A stretch of 64,000 nt of DNA. It comes from Ailanthus altissimus (lineage: Eukaryota; Streptophyta; Magnoliopsida; Sapindales; Simaroubaceae). Shown piece after piece: positions 45,701-58,869 of this stretch (position 1 is its first letter; each line of letters starts with the position of its first letter). The translations under genes and the position numbers were made by a program. A model generated the notes under the pieces. It did no database searches and was not told where the DNA came from. It saw only the letters and a list, made by a program, of their open reading frames with translations. The DNA is taken from positions 37,011,001 to 37,075,000 of the forward strand of contig OX327683.1 of NCBI GenBank assembly GCA_946807835.1, given 5' to 3'.

Positions 45701-48700
45701 TAATCATGTGCATGCTTCTTGTTGAGTTTTCGGAGTACATCCATCAGATTTTTTTTTAAAAAAAAATTAGATGGACGAGAAAATTTTCATTTATAAAACA
45801 CTAATTTTTATTCAAATTTAAGTAATTACAGACATTAAACGTATTTATGACCAACCAAATTACGTGCAAATGACACCCATCCGAAATTTAATTTGCCCGA
45901 TTCCTTGATGTAAATTTACTCTACGTGGGTCTTAATTATTATTAGTACTATTTCTTTTACGATCATATCGAAGTTATCACTTACTACTTTGACGAGTTCT
46001 TTAAACCGGGCGGTCTCATGCATGTTTGCCAATGTATATATTCAATCGTAGCCTTTCCTTATGAGTATGGTTTTGATTACTTTTACATATGATATCGGAA
46101 TAATGGCTCGTGGTATTTTCTCCATTTTTTACTTTCACAAAGAACTAAGTGATATCTTGCATATGAAGCATCCTTGGATCACTACAAATTCTTTCGGCTA
46201 ACCTGGTCCCTGTATCCATGTGGTACCAACATGGAATTGTACAACAATATTAACTCAGAATCCATTGATTACAACTTTCGGCTTCCTTTGTGCGTGAATA
46301 TATACATTTCCTATGTTATGATTGTACGTGTGTTTAAATTTTGTAAGATGCAATAGGATTTATAATTATGTTTTATGGCTAGGATTTTGCAAGGACCATG
46401 TGTTCAATCAAATCAATTATTACACGGCCAGACACTCCGGTCCTCTCCAGCTTAACATTGCTACGTGGATACTGGATGGTTCACTGAATTGTTGGACAAG
46501 GGTTTACATGTGGGAGACGACTTAAGGTCAAGTTATATGTCAAAAAGAAAGAAGAGGATTCACAGAATATGCCATGCAAATTAAATTTTAATTTTGGTGG
46601 CCCTTTCGTCAAATGTGGATAGAATCAAAGGGAAAAAAAAAAAAAAAGGCCTTCAAAGAACACGTGTACATGTACAAATTAATAGTACTGACACAGGAGG
46701 GCCTTGCTCTCACTGAAAAGCTGATTGATCAATTTAATTGGTGGTTAAGTCCTAAGAAGTAATTGATAAATGATGTTGAAAACTTAAAAACGGCTAGCTT
46801 TTATAATTAGTAGACCCTAAACAATAGAATTTGATAAACTCGAATCTAATCGATATGATGATGACAACGACTGAAGCATTCCTTAAGAAGATTGAAAAGA
46901 GCTAAAGATGTGGACAAAAGTCACAAAACAATGGGCCCCAAATTAAATTTTGTTGCCTTCTTTTTGATCGGACGATGCATAAAAAAAAAATTGAAAAATG
47001 AAAATGTTAGGTATATCAATTATCAAAAGTGTTTTTAATTTCCTTTTTTCCTTCTCGATCGCTCCCTCTTCCTTTTGCTGTGCGATTACCTAACTTATGA
47101 ATTAAACTGAATGTGAATAGTTTAGTGTCATTTCATCTGAGTCGCTGGCTCTGCCTCTACGGCTTTTTCTGAAGTGAGTGGCGAGTGGCAGTAACATCAC
47201 CTGAATGCAAGTTGATTTGCATCCACAAATAAACATACAATTTTTTTTTTTTGAATATGTATTATTAGCTCTAGTACTGCATGCTTACTTCTTTTTCTTT
47301 TTGTTTATTAACTAGAGCTTTGAATATTCCTGCTCTTGTATGTGATCGTATTCAAGCTTCTTCTGCAAGAAATTAACAGAGAGTAATATTGATCAATTAA
47401 AAAGGCCATGTTCACACCATGTTAGCATATACAGTATTGTTTTCTGCCGTTATAAGGGGCATATAGTATGCCTAAATTGACTCCATCTCATTTACAGTCA
47501 ACATAGGAAAGCTACATGGTGTTGGGTTGGTAGTGATTTGCTAAAATATGTGATTTGGTGTGTACATATGCATAACACTTCAAATCCGAACTTTCGTCCT
47601 CCGAAATTGAAATATTATTATTATATTTGTTGTTTTTAATATTATATTTGAAAATGATTCAGATGATTATAACCATACCGGCCGGATTTCCTATGTTTAC
47701 ATATTAATAGATGATTAGAGTAATGATGAGAAATTGAGTTGCAAACTCATGAAGGTCATTTTAATCTTGAAGGTATGAAAATGGAGTTAGCTAATAATGA
47801 TATCTTGTTAGTTTAAGATTATAGTCATTAGTCACCGGCCAAATCCTAATGAAATATTCAAATGGCATAACTTTGCCAACCCACCTAAGCTAGCTGGCCC
47901 TCCAAGTTGATCCATCCGCATCACCATCAACACCGTCGCCATCATCAAGCCCCACTCCTACTTAACTTCATGGAGTTCCAATTTGTGCATTTTAATATAC
48001 GTTACATCGTGATTTTATTTTTGGTAGTTAAACGCAATATTAATTGCTCTTTTGTAAGCTGGCAAATAGATTACATTCTCTTTCTTTGCATTTGCAATAT
48101 TGTAGGTTAAATGCTGTACAAGCAATTGACATGACACCACGTGTTACATGTTGCATGTGGGTGCCTGAATCGCTGACGATTCATCCATTAATTTCCCTGT
48201 AAAATCTCCCGGTAATTTTTTTTTTTATGTGTGCGCGTGTGTGCGTGATCTGTGGATTTTAACTGCGCGGTACTTTAACGTGAAAATTGAGTTTCAAATT
48301 TTCAATGTTGATTATCACCCAGAAAACAACAATAACAATAAATGAATTTTTTTATTTATTTTAAAGGCATGTTTATTTTCATCGATCACGGAAAGATTGA
48401 TTGAAGTCATTAACCATCTGTCCAAGATATATACCAAACCAGCAAACCTCATTTATGTTCATGAAATATTCAATTAAATCCGAAAACTTTATAGCCGTAG
48501 ACAATTTCACAATCAAAATATTCCTTTATAAGATCAATTATTTTATGTTGATTGAATGGTTAAATAATTTTAGCATCTTGGATATTACTCAAATGATCGT
48601 GCATAAATGTGGCTTTATGCATGATCACTTGAATTCGAATAAAGTAAAAAAAAAAAAACAAATATTAATGTTTAATGAGTGAGATTTATCAGTTCTATTC

Positions 48701-51025
48701 AATATTTAAAAAAATAAAAAGAAAAAAGAAAAATCAGCAAGTGCCGTATATAACCATAAACCACGTGCTTCATGCCTTGAGCGATCAAAAAGTAGTAGCC
48801 AAGAAATAGAAGGCGACCCATCATAGAAGCTTCGTAATATAAACAGAAATTTCAAAGCATGTTGAAATGCCCTAATACTCTTAATTTTTTTTTTCTTATA
48901 TATATAGACATGAGTATGGGGAGACTAAAATGGAAATAGGCTTGGCTTATTAGGTACTAAGGGTTGCCAAAAAATATTTTCAAGTACTTTTGTTTCTTTT
49001 GAAAAATTTGTTGATTAGTTTCAATGGAGTTGACTGGCATATTTTTCTGGAGAGGTCTTCACTCATAATTTACTCGTTCCACTTATTATAATTAAATACG
49101 ATTACTAATTATAAAATTATGGGTTCCACTAAAAACTAATTATAAAGAAAATCCGGAAGACGTTGCTACGAGGAAATGGAGGCCCAACGGATCCTTCTGC
49201 TTTCTCCTATGTGAATTCTTAACCCAAAAAAAAAAAAAGGTTTGAAAGGAGCCTGGCCCGCGTGATGCTTATCAGCTCCCTTTGCAATTGTACTATTACT
49301 CACACCAAAAGCGCATATAATCTTCAATCTCAACCGTTTGATTAAGCTACCGTTTTGTTTGACCTAATGATTTGGGAAATGATCATATATGCTTAGATCA
49401 TTACAGTAATGACTGACTAGAATTTAGCACTTCGGATTATGAAAAACATATTCGTATCCCGTTTTCGTTTTGAGAATTATCTACCGATCTATTGCAAGTC
49501 ATGCAGCTGCGGATCACCGACCGATATTCCGGGGCTACTTTCTATTTCTAATTATGATGTTGTGGACTTTGTTTAAAGGTAAACTAAACAGTACTGTACT
49601 TTGAAATGCCAGCACTCCGTATTTCCCCACGACATCTACATCCCAAACATTGTTCCGGCAGAAACAGCCAACAGCTTCCAAGTTTTGGTAGATTTTCCTT
49701 TTTCCTTAACACTTTTCACTGTTTTGTTATTGTTTCACCACCTTCACGAATGCCGAGAGCAGCCGAGCCCCACTCTCTGCTAGTGCGCGTACGATACCGG
49801 AATTCGCCAATATTTTTTCTTTTAGATTTTCCCACTTTCAAGCTTCACGTCAGATGACCAACCCACTCCCTCAAGATGCGCGTGATGTCACTTGTCCCTT
49901 TCAAGCATCCGTTGGCCACCCAGCAGCCAAGTAAATGAAAACCAATATTTCATAATATTTTATATAATTTTTTAAATTATTATATAAATATATATTTAAT
50001 AATTCAAATTAAATGTTATTATTTATAATTTTATTAATTACATGTGTGTTTTGATTTTATATTTTAAAATCTATATAAGATGTTGTGGAAAAAAATATAA
50101 TATCATAAATGCTGTTCAATTATATTTAATGTAAAATAATTACACATTTAGCTAAAAGAAAAATCCATTCTATCCTCTTAATTTGAAATCAATTTATATT
50201 ATAAAATAAATTAGAAGTAATTATTACATTTAGGCACGTGGTATTGGCTCTCAAATTTCACAAATTAATTATTATCAAAATTTACTTTATTAGTTTTTTC
50301 TTTTCAATTTCAAAAAGGTTTTTGAGCTCAAAGACCTCAACATCAATCAATACATATGGTTTCCATATAGGGCATTGGAGCATTTTACAAATTACTATTA
50401 TGATGTAGGAAAGAAATTAAGATTGAATATTTTTAAAAATCATTATTTGAGTCTAATTCAATGTTTTAATTTTAGTATACTATTTTTTTAATTGAATTTC
50501 ATAAAAATTAAATATTTTACTTATTAGAATTTATTAATATTTTTACTTATTAAAATTTAAAATTTATTTAAGATTTAATAAACTATTAGCATAAAAAGAA
50601 TTGTTACTGATAATTTTTTTAATTATAGATATTATTAATAATATTTTATTTAAATATATATTATATTTTAAATTAAGAAGTGGAAGTCACGATTCACTGT
50701 AGAGTTTGGGGATATCGTGCGTAGCATGCCAATTATATATGGCAGAGAGAAGAAGCAGAAAAGGACAAAAAGAGTTGGAAAAAAATAATTAATAATAATA
50801 ATTAAAAGAAAATAGGTAAAAATGGAAATCAAGCAAAGCAATGAGCAAGCACAAGCCAGGACACAACTGTCATTTACTATCTAAATATTAAGGTTCACAT
50901 CTCTTTTCCCCAACTGAAAACGACTGCAACCATCCTGTGGTCTACCTGTGCGTGTATATATATTATATTTATATTTATTAAGTTATGGGATTTATACACC
51001 GACTCAAAAAACCATTACGGTGTTT

Positions 51026-51028
<3 letters not shown>
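42779..51028. other. Long intergenic region without a recognised gene
   Basis: Apart from the tandem repeat at 43799-44258 I recognise nothing coding in about 8 kb. Short frames exist (for example 44708-44926 and 48401-48682) but lack splice context, homology that I know, or codon bias. AT-rich stretches at about 49950-50100 and 50440-50680 look like decayed foldbacks. A non-coding RNA gene cannot be excluded. Confidence 0.5.
43799..44258. repeat. Tandem repeat, about 150-170-bp unit
   Basis: Three units (about 43799-43920, 43949-44070, 44130-44258) share CATTTATTTAACCTTAAATC, AAATTCATATTTAACTCGAA, TTTAAAATTTATTTTTAATA and ACACCTTTAACAACTTAAAAT. Looser relatives of the phrase 'ACTTTAAAATTAAATTCAC' precede it from about 43540. 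Non-coding. Confidence 0.8.

Positions 51029-51056
<28 letters not shown>
51029..51056. repeat. (TA)n microsatellite upstream of the PHD gene
   Basis: A run of about fourteen TA units, 110 bases upstream of the PHD-protein start, so it lies in or near the core promoter or 5' UTR. It may also supply TATA-like sequence. Confidence 0.8.
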
Positions 51057-51063
<7 letters not shown>

Positions 51064-51165
51064 TTTCTTCTTCTCTCGTAGTTGTCTCTCTTCTCGGGTT
51101 CCTCTTCATCTCTTATAATATCGGCTTTTGTCTCCTGTTTTGGCAAGTTTCAGGGCTTTTCGACA

Positions 51166-51993
51166 ATGGTGGATCTTCAAACTGTATGTTGCATGTGCGG
51201 CGACGTTGGTTTCCCTGACAAGCTCTTTCGCTGTAACAAATGCCGCAACCGCTTTCAGCATTCGTATGGACCTGACCACCATCACCATCTTCATCTTCAT
51301 CTTCATCTTCGTCTTCTTCATCATCAGTCATCAACATCATTCATTTATTGACATAAACCACATCATAAATATGTATATATATGTGTGTCTGCATATGTTA
51401 CTATTATTAGTTTCTTCGTGATCACCATCTTTGAAAGCTACATGTAACTGAATTCTTATTCATAAATCATAATCATCATAAGCAAAAACCCATCTCCGCG
51501 AAGCGTCCTCTCCAACAACCACGGCATCATCATAAAACCATCATAACACTAGCGAACATCTTAGGCTGTCTGCAAAACCTTTTCATCACCATCATCATCT
51601 TCCTCTTTTTTTTCTTATGCCAGAAGCATACTCAGTTCTAATATTTTGTGAAAATTATAGTACCCATGTTCTTAATATAATTATTGGGGTTAAAAAGTTT
51701 TTTTTTCTCAATTTTATAGGTATTGCAGTAACTACTACAGCGAATTTGCTGAGCCAATTGAAATTTGCGATTGGTGCCAAAGTGAAGAAAGAAGCTCAAG
51801 ACACGGTAGCTCTTCCAAGAAATCCTCCGCCGGCTATGGAACCGGAATCACAAACCGATCCGAGTACTCAGGCGACAAAATCAAGCAACAAGATCGCGAA
51901 GAGAGCGCCGAGAAGGGAAAGAATCCGAGCGGCGCGCCTTCTCCAAGGACTACTACGCGCAGGTACAAGCTTCTTAAGGATGTGATGTGTTAG
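51166..51993 (+). CDS. Small PHD-type zinc finger protein
   Basis: Two exons, 51166-51263 and 51720-51993, join in phase 2 to give a 123-residue protein. Residues 8-55 hold a C4HC3 zinc-binding pattern: CCMCGDVGFPDKLFRCNKC, then the FQHSYC and CDWC pairs, so four metal-ligand pairs are present as in a PHD finger. The rest is basic, Ser-rich and probably disordered (SSSKKSSAG), ending TTTRRYKLLKDVMC, a C-terminus I recall as conserved in a small plant-only family. PHD fingers usually bind histone H3 tails, so a nuclear chromatin role is likely, but this family has no assigned function that I know. The start is the ATG directly before VDLQTVCCMC. The intron (456 bases) has GT-AG borders. The gene stands alone, with neither neighbour within 6 kb. 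Confidence 0.88.
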
Positions 51994-54119
51994 AAGTCAA
52001 AAATAAAAAAAAGACTTAGTTCGTATCAAAAACTTATGTTCATAATAGTAAGTGTTTAATATAAGCTGTTTTTGAGACATGATCTTTGTTTGTGCTGTGG
52101 TTTTCAGTAAGTTGTCAATAAAATAATGTAACTTTTTATCAATCGGAATATTGCTGGCACAAAGTCTTCAAGCCTCTCTCTTCTATTAATCCTTTTGAGT
52201 TTACTCTTGTTTATCTTTTGTATTAATCTCATCTGGGTTTAGGTCCAAACCCAGAAGCATCTTGTAGGTTTCGTCACGAGAATGGTTTGAGATAGTTAAA
52301 AATTTTGATGAGTTCATCAATTATGTTTAAACGGGAGGAATCAACTAAAAGATTTAGTTATGAAAAGGCTGTTTAATACGTTTTTTAGGAACTGTTCCTG
52401 TTCCTTAATTAGAAATACTATTCGGAAATAGAATAGGAGGTTGTCCATATATAAGTGACTAAGCTAGTTGTATTGATAGACAGACGAGTTCTGGTGTAGG
52501 GTTTTTCAGAGTCACGTCAGGGTTCTTGGTACGAGTTGCACCAATTTGCTTGGTTGGGTCTCTTAAGGAGAATTGAATGCACTTGGATGCCTTTCGGCCG
52601 AAGAATTCATAGTACCTAAAGCTGATAACTTTTACAGATTCATTGAAGGCCTTAAATAGCTAGGCCCTCTATTATTGTTTGGAGTAAGGAAAAAAAAAAG
52701 GAAAATTTTAGTGGACATATATTTATAATGGGTACTTTGAAAGATTTTCTGATTTACTAGTTAACATTAAGAAAAATATATACAAGAGAGATAGGAGTTA
52801 ATTCCAAAATGTTCTTTCAACGTGACACTACCATCAAACTACGAGAGGAAAAGAGCTTAAAAAGCTCTTGGTTTCAAAGCCATCCGCTTGAGTAGTCAGC
52901 AGTTGATATTTCCTCGCATGCTTGTACTTTGTTGACCCTCTCACTAGTATGAGATATCTCCAAAGTACACAAGACTGATAAGGTCTCGTCCACTGCATCT
53001 GTTTTGGCCATTTATGAGAAACCAACAAAATCCCTTCTTATTGGGGCTGAGCTTGAAGTGTCAATGAAGCCATTACCTCTATCTACCCAAATCTTTTTTT
53101 CATTTCTATTGTTTCTACCCAACCCCCAAGTTTTTTTTCTTTTTTTTTGAAAGAACCACCCTAAGTTGATTGCACTATCGATCTTCTGGTACCATTTATT
53201 TACCATATCCCTCTCTCTCTTTTTTGTCTCACCTTCTTCTTCTACTACACACCATAAGCTTGTCTGACCTCCATGTGAACCTAATTTGAAGACCAAGGAA
53301 ACTCACTAAAAATAACGCATATATATTATCATGACCCAATATACCCATTTTTGATTGCCTATATACTTTCCTTTCTTTTCAAACTATCATCGACAGTCAC
53401 ATGGTTGCTCCTTTCCCTCACACACTCTTCGTCTTAATTTCCTTAGACATTTTACAAGCAACTTTGTTAATTCTATGTAGGATCTGACACTGATTAACAT
53501 GCAATGATTCTATCACTCGCGTATTCTTTCTCTTTCCCCATACTTGCTCTTGGTACATCGAAAATTGTTGAATGTTTGAGAGAATATAAGCAGGCGATCG
53601 ATGATTTGCTTACCTTCACCGATTAGGTTAGGATCTAATATGGATTAATATAATCGTATGTGGTACTTACTTAGTAATTATGTTGTGAATAGGGAGTGAG
53701 CATCATGGATTAGGGATGACTAAATCTTGGGTAATTACTAGCCAGTCTCTTTCCTTGGAGATTTTTTTTGTGGAAAGTTCGGATAAGACTTATTATCATC
53801 TTATCATTGAATGGAAAAAAAAGTTTATTTCCAGAATTAAGCCTACTATTTTTCACCTTATTAGAAGAATAATATATTTTCTCACCAATGATATTTATAA
53901 GGACAAACAGGTAAAAACATTATTTTTAATCTAGTTCTATTAACAACAAAAAAAAACCACACTTAACCCTTAAAGTTTGAACGTTGAAAAAGTTAAAAAC
54001 AAAGGTACATTTTAGATGTTAAATTTCACTATTTTGTTTATGATAACATACAATCAGTAGTAGATGAATAAAGAATAAGAAATCTTTTTTTTTTCTCTTA
54101 TTAACCCTAATATTATTTC
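51994..54119. other. Region downstream of the PHD gene
   Basis: Presumed 3' UTR to about 52200. A somewhat less AT-rich block at 52830-53300 holds two overlapping minus-strand frames of 64 and 94 codons, whose products I do not recognise. No start context or splice partners are evident. Confidence 0.45.
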
Positions 54120-54309
54120 GAATAATACTATATTTTTTAAATAATATTTTAAATTTTTCATCTTAAATAATATATTAAGCAATTATTAAATAGTGAAATA
54201 ATATAATAAATAATTTTTTAAATTACACCATTTTATTATTTAAAATTACTTAATAAATCATTTAAAATTTAAAATTTTAAAATACTATTTAAAAAGTATA
54301 ACATTACTC
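54120..54309. mobile_element. Foldback MITE, family A
   Basis: Left arm AATAATACTATATTTTTTAA with ATAATATTTTAAA faces TTTAAAATACTATTTAAAAA with GTATAACATTACTC in inverted order. The centre TTAAGCAATTATTAAATAGT resembles the 11728 and 56782 copies. Confidence 0.6.
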
Positions 54310-55049
54310 TATTATATCCATTACAAATTGACAAGCTACATGATTTGTGGACTTTTATATTTATAGCTACTTGTGCCTTGAGGAATAATAATATAATACT
54401 TTCAGATACTGCGACAGAATTGCATTGCAGTTAAAGTGGTGGAGATGATAGTCTTTCTAGGCGTAGAAGGGTTTGGCAATTAGCGGCATTGGTTTCTATT
54501 TTTATTATTTTTGACATGGTTGGGTTTTGCATCAAGAAGTAATGTTATTAGTGTTAGTAATGTTAGCGTCAGTCAGTCGTAATTGATATAATTATTATTT
54601 TAAAATTAATATATTTTTTATTGTATTAGATTAAATTTAAGATTTTTTATGAACATTGTTTTTTTTAATTAAATTGTGGTTATGTATTTTTTTAATTAAT
54701 TGCAAAAAATTAATATATACACTATAATAATTTAATGAAAAAAAGAAATGCTTTAAAAAATACCTAAGAGTCTCCTTAAATGGAAATCAAAAAAGAAAAT
54801 TAATGCCTTCAACTTAATACAATAATAATAATAATAATAACTTTAATACAAATAAATAATTCATTGATAAATATTTATTCTGCAACCAATATTAAGTAGT
54901 CATCATTACTCGAAGTTGCTAAAACATTTTAAGAATGAACAACGTATGTAGTATTATAATTAGAAACGAAAATGTTAGTATTATAATTAGAAATTTATCC
55001 AGAAATATATTGATATATTAAAATAAAAAATATTAATATTTATTAAAAA

Positions 55050-55190
55050 AATAATGCTACACTTTTTAATGTTATTTTTATTTTTTATTTTAAATATCAT
55101 GTCAAATAATTGGTAAAATAATGTGATAAATAATTTTAAAATTATTTTATTTTATTATCTAATGATCATTTAACACATAATATTATTTTT
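55050..55190. mobile_element. Foldback MITE, family A (diverged)
   Basis: TGCTACACTTTTTAATGTTA at the left, CATGTCAAATAATTGGTAAA in the middle and TTTAACACATAATATTATTT at the right follow the family A plan with weaker arm pairing. Confidence 0.45.
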
Positions 55191-56781
55191 CTTAAAAAAA
55201 AAACCTTACCTGAATTAAAATAAACTCTAATAAAAAAAAATGCCCTCAAACCCCCAAAGTCGTACGTTTGAGGGCGGCTTATATATACATATTTATTAGT
55301 TTTGTTTGAGTATTCAATTTGCCAAAACAAATTTTAAGTTTGTGGTCTTTATTCGCCTTAAAATTTGTAGGAACAATAATTATATAAGGGGTAAAATGTT
55401 ACCTACTTTTAGTATACCCACCAGAGCTATAATAGCAATTTTAATCGTATCTATAAATTACCTCCATTTACAAATAGGGGTTCATTGATGAGTGCAAATA
55501 ATTTTTTCATAATGTATTCAAACACTTTTCTTTATTAATAAAATTCTTAATATATATTTTTTTATTTCTTAGAGTACATGAGTTATGAGGCCTTGGTCTT
55601 CCAAAATTGTTCAATTTTAACATTAAAAAATAATATTATATTTCTAAATTTAATATTTTAAATTAAAATATTAAATAATAAAATTATGTAAAATTTTAAA
55701 ATACCGTTATATTATTTTATTGTTTAGTAATTATTTGATATATTTTATAAAATAAAAAGATTTAGATTATAATTTAGAAAATTTAGTATTATTAAAGGAA
55801 AGAAAAAAGTCAATTTGTGGTCTTTAAATTCACAAATGAGACGACACATGGATCAACGACGGTTTCAACACGTGGATAGCATTAGCTTGGAAAAAATGTC
55901 AACTCTATAGCATAAGCGTAATCTGTAGTGTCTACTCAATGATGACAACGATGATGGGAAAGATGTTGACGATCCATTGTCAAAAAAATATATATTTTAT
56001 AAACATTATTGAAAAATGACCACATCCCATTATTATTAAATCATATTTAAAAATTTTAGGTCAATTTTTACTTTGATCTGCTTAATTATACCATGTGTGA
56101 CTTTGTTTAAACAGCATGCTAGATTTATAAAAAAAAAGTGCGATGTTCAAGGTCCCATATCCTCTCTTTCTTCTCACCAGAGAGGGAGAAGAGAGACAAA
56201 GAGACACAGTGATATACACAGAGAGAGTCAGAGAGAGAGTGGTCCCTCGCCATCAGCTTCACGGTCCCCAACGACTGAGTCTTGATAGAAAGCATTTCAT
56301 TATCCATGGCGTTTTTGAATTCGTTGCCCTTGGTTTAATTAAATTTTTTCTTTCAAACGAGTCCTAAAGGTTAAAGAAAATTTGGGTTAGGATCACGCGA
56401 GAAATGATAAAAATAAAAAATAAAACAGAAATAATAATAAAGAAAAATTAAAAAATTTTAATAAGTACATTATTGATAAAATTATGTGTATTACAAATGC
56501 TAACAAAATAGTATTTATATAAATTTTAAGTTAACGTAAGAAATATAAAAAAATAAAATATAATTTATTATATAAAAAAATTAAATATAAAATATTAATT
56601 ATAAAATATATATGATAAAAATTAATTGTCTTGATTTCTTTATATCTTTAACAGACACAATAAATAAAATTTTGACAAAGTTGTTTATGTACACATACTT
56701 GTTCATATACAACTAGAAAAGAAAAAAACATTTTAATTTCATTTTAAACGTATATTTAGTGTTAAATATGTATTATTATAA

Positions 56782-56945
56782 AACTAATGTTATATTTTTT
56801 TAAATAATATCTTAATTTTTTTAATCTCAAATAATATATTAAATAATTACTAGATGATAAAATAATGTAATAAATAAATTTTAAAGTTATACAATTTTAC
56901 ATTTCAATGATTACTTAATACATCATTTAGACGTAACATTACTCA
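56782..56945. mobile_element. Foldback MITE, family A
   Basis: Ends ACTAATGTTATATT and GACGTAACATTACT are inverted copies, with the shared core AATAATATATTAAATAATTA and TGATAAAATAATGTAATAAA between them. Confidence 0.6.
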
Positions 56946-57448
56946 TTATTATATATATAAATTAGTCTTATAAATTTTTTATATGTGTACTTCTTGACAG
57001 TATAACATGGTTAGAATGAAAAATGTATAACAATAAATTAAACAGACAATGTGATAATTAGGGGTGGTGCAGTACAGTTTAGTTCGATATTTTAGGAACC
57101 AAAATTAAAAAATAAACAAAACCAAATTTAGTCGAGGACTAAAATAAAAAAAATTGATTAATTAATTTTTATACTCTAATTTCAAACTAAATTGTTCGAT
57201 TTGATATTTTTGATTCAAGTACATTTTTGTTCAACTCTAATAATAATAATAATAATATTTTTATCAATCCCATCATAACACATAACTAATACAAGTAAGT
57301 TTGTATAACTTATTTTTATGTGTAGGATTATTCTTAGTTATATATGACAAAGATTCATTTTATAATTATTTTATCTTTTATGTAAAATAAATTGGGTCTT
57401 GTTAAGAAGTTTTGATTTATGAAAATACAAAATAATATTATTTAGAAC

Positions 57449-57636
57449 AGTAATACTATGCTTACATAGTTAGGATATAAACTTTATATTTTTACTAATG
57501 TGTTATATTATATAATTATCATCTTAATAAAAAGAAAAAAAATTTAATAACTATTTAACAAGTAATAATCACCGATTAGTGATACATTAATTAATATACA
57601 AATTTTATACTTCAACTACGTAAATATAATACTAAT
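57449..57636. mobile_element. Foldback MITE, family B
   Basis: Left end AGTAATACTATGCTTACATA with GTTAGGATATAAACTTT and right end AAATTTTATACTTCAACTAC with GTAAATATAATACTAATG are inverted copies with several mismatches. The right arm matches the right arm at 42603-42778. Confidence 0.6.
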
Positions 57637-57936
57637 GAATTAGAAAAACAAGTGTTGGTGTGTCCATACATGCATTTCCTCCCTTACAAGATAGAATCAT
57701 TGTAGTTAAGAAAGGAAAACGAATTGCATATTATGAGCATGTGTACACAACAAAGGGAGTTGTTAAGCCAATTATATCCTCAACCACGTGAGAGGGACCT
57801 GCCTGCATTTTGCTTTATAAAGCTAACCCATTTGATGAATTTTCTTAATTGCTTTCTGATTTTAGGGTAGTTAAGAGTTACTAGCTACCAACTTTAAATT
57901 AGTTTTCATCTCAATTCTCAAACGGCTGTAAAGGAA

Positions 57937-57938
<2 letters not shown>

Positions 57939-57967
<29 letters not shown>
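57939..57967. repeat. (TA)n microsatellite
   Basis: About fourteen consecutive AT/TA units. Confidence 0.9.
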
Positions 57968-57972
<5 letters not shown>

Positions 57973-58869
57973 CTTAGTTATTTGTTTTCAGGATCTGGAA
58001 TTAATGCCTTGGGTAGTTGGCTTAGTAATAGTTGTCTATTGCATTCGTTGAATGAACTGCGAGTACTGTTGACCAACATTAAAAATAATTAATTAACATG
58101 GAATTCATTATAAATAAAAAGACATCAAAGGCATTTCCAAATATTTAATTAATTTAATCATCTGACTAAATCAATTATATCAATATTGGGTTTATGTTAA
58201 TTTGTAGATATTGAAATATTGAAGAAGCAGAAAGAGAGGGCTGCTATTAAAGGGCAAAAAAAAAGAAGCAATTATTTATTTTTCACACCTACCGGAACAT
58301 AGAGATTCAGAGGAGTTGCGTTAACTGGTCGCTATATATGTTTGTTGTGTTGGCGAATCAAAGAAGGCATTCATTTTTTATTGATAAGTCTTAACCATGT
58401 CATTACTTTTAAATGACAACCTAACTTTTATTTGCTAATTAGGTATACTTGCATGCCTGGCGTAATAAACTGAAATGGATCAAATCAAACGTGGCTCAAA
58501 AATAAGGCTAGAACAGTTGAACTTGAAGCAATCGACTTTCGAGTTTCAGCACCAATAAATTTACATAATGATAGGACAATTATTCAGGAGCTTCTTGCAA
58601 ATAAACCTCCTTTGAATTCAAACAATTACTATATAACCAAATACATATATATAAAGAATCTGTCAAATTGATCATGAAAAAAGAAAAAGAATGCAAACCC
58701 TGATCTTAGACTCACTACCGCCGTATGATCATGACCTATAAATTCTAGAGCTACTTGAGGACAAACGAAGCAATCGGCTCCATATATATGGTTTTGGGCT
58801 GCATGGGTGCTGGTACGTATCCCACTCTAATCGTATTTGTAAGGTCTTTGATAATCGACCCGAAAAAAC
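57968..58869. other. Region downstream of the metalloproteinase frame
   Basis: Presumed 3' flank of the matrixin sequence. A 65-codon minus-strand frame overlapping its end is a chance frame in another register. Confidence 0.5.

Noticed and set aside
46195..46225. A stretch CCTGGTCCCTGTATCCATG resembling miR160 (TGCCTGGCTCCCTGTATGCCA)
   Set aside because: It has several mismatches and an indel relative to the mature miRNA, and I find no complementary arm nearby to make a precursor hairpin.
52834..53296. Minus-strand frames of 64 and 94 codons as a protein gene
   Set aside because: The two are in different registers, have no recognised motif or clear splice joins, and composition alone does not support coding.
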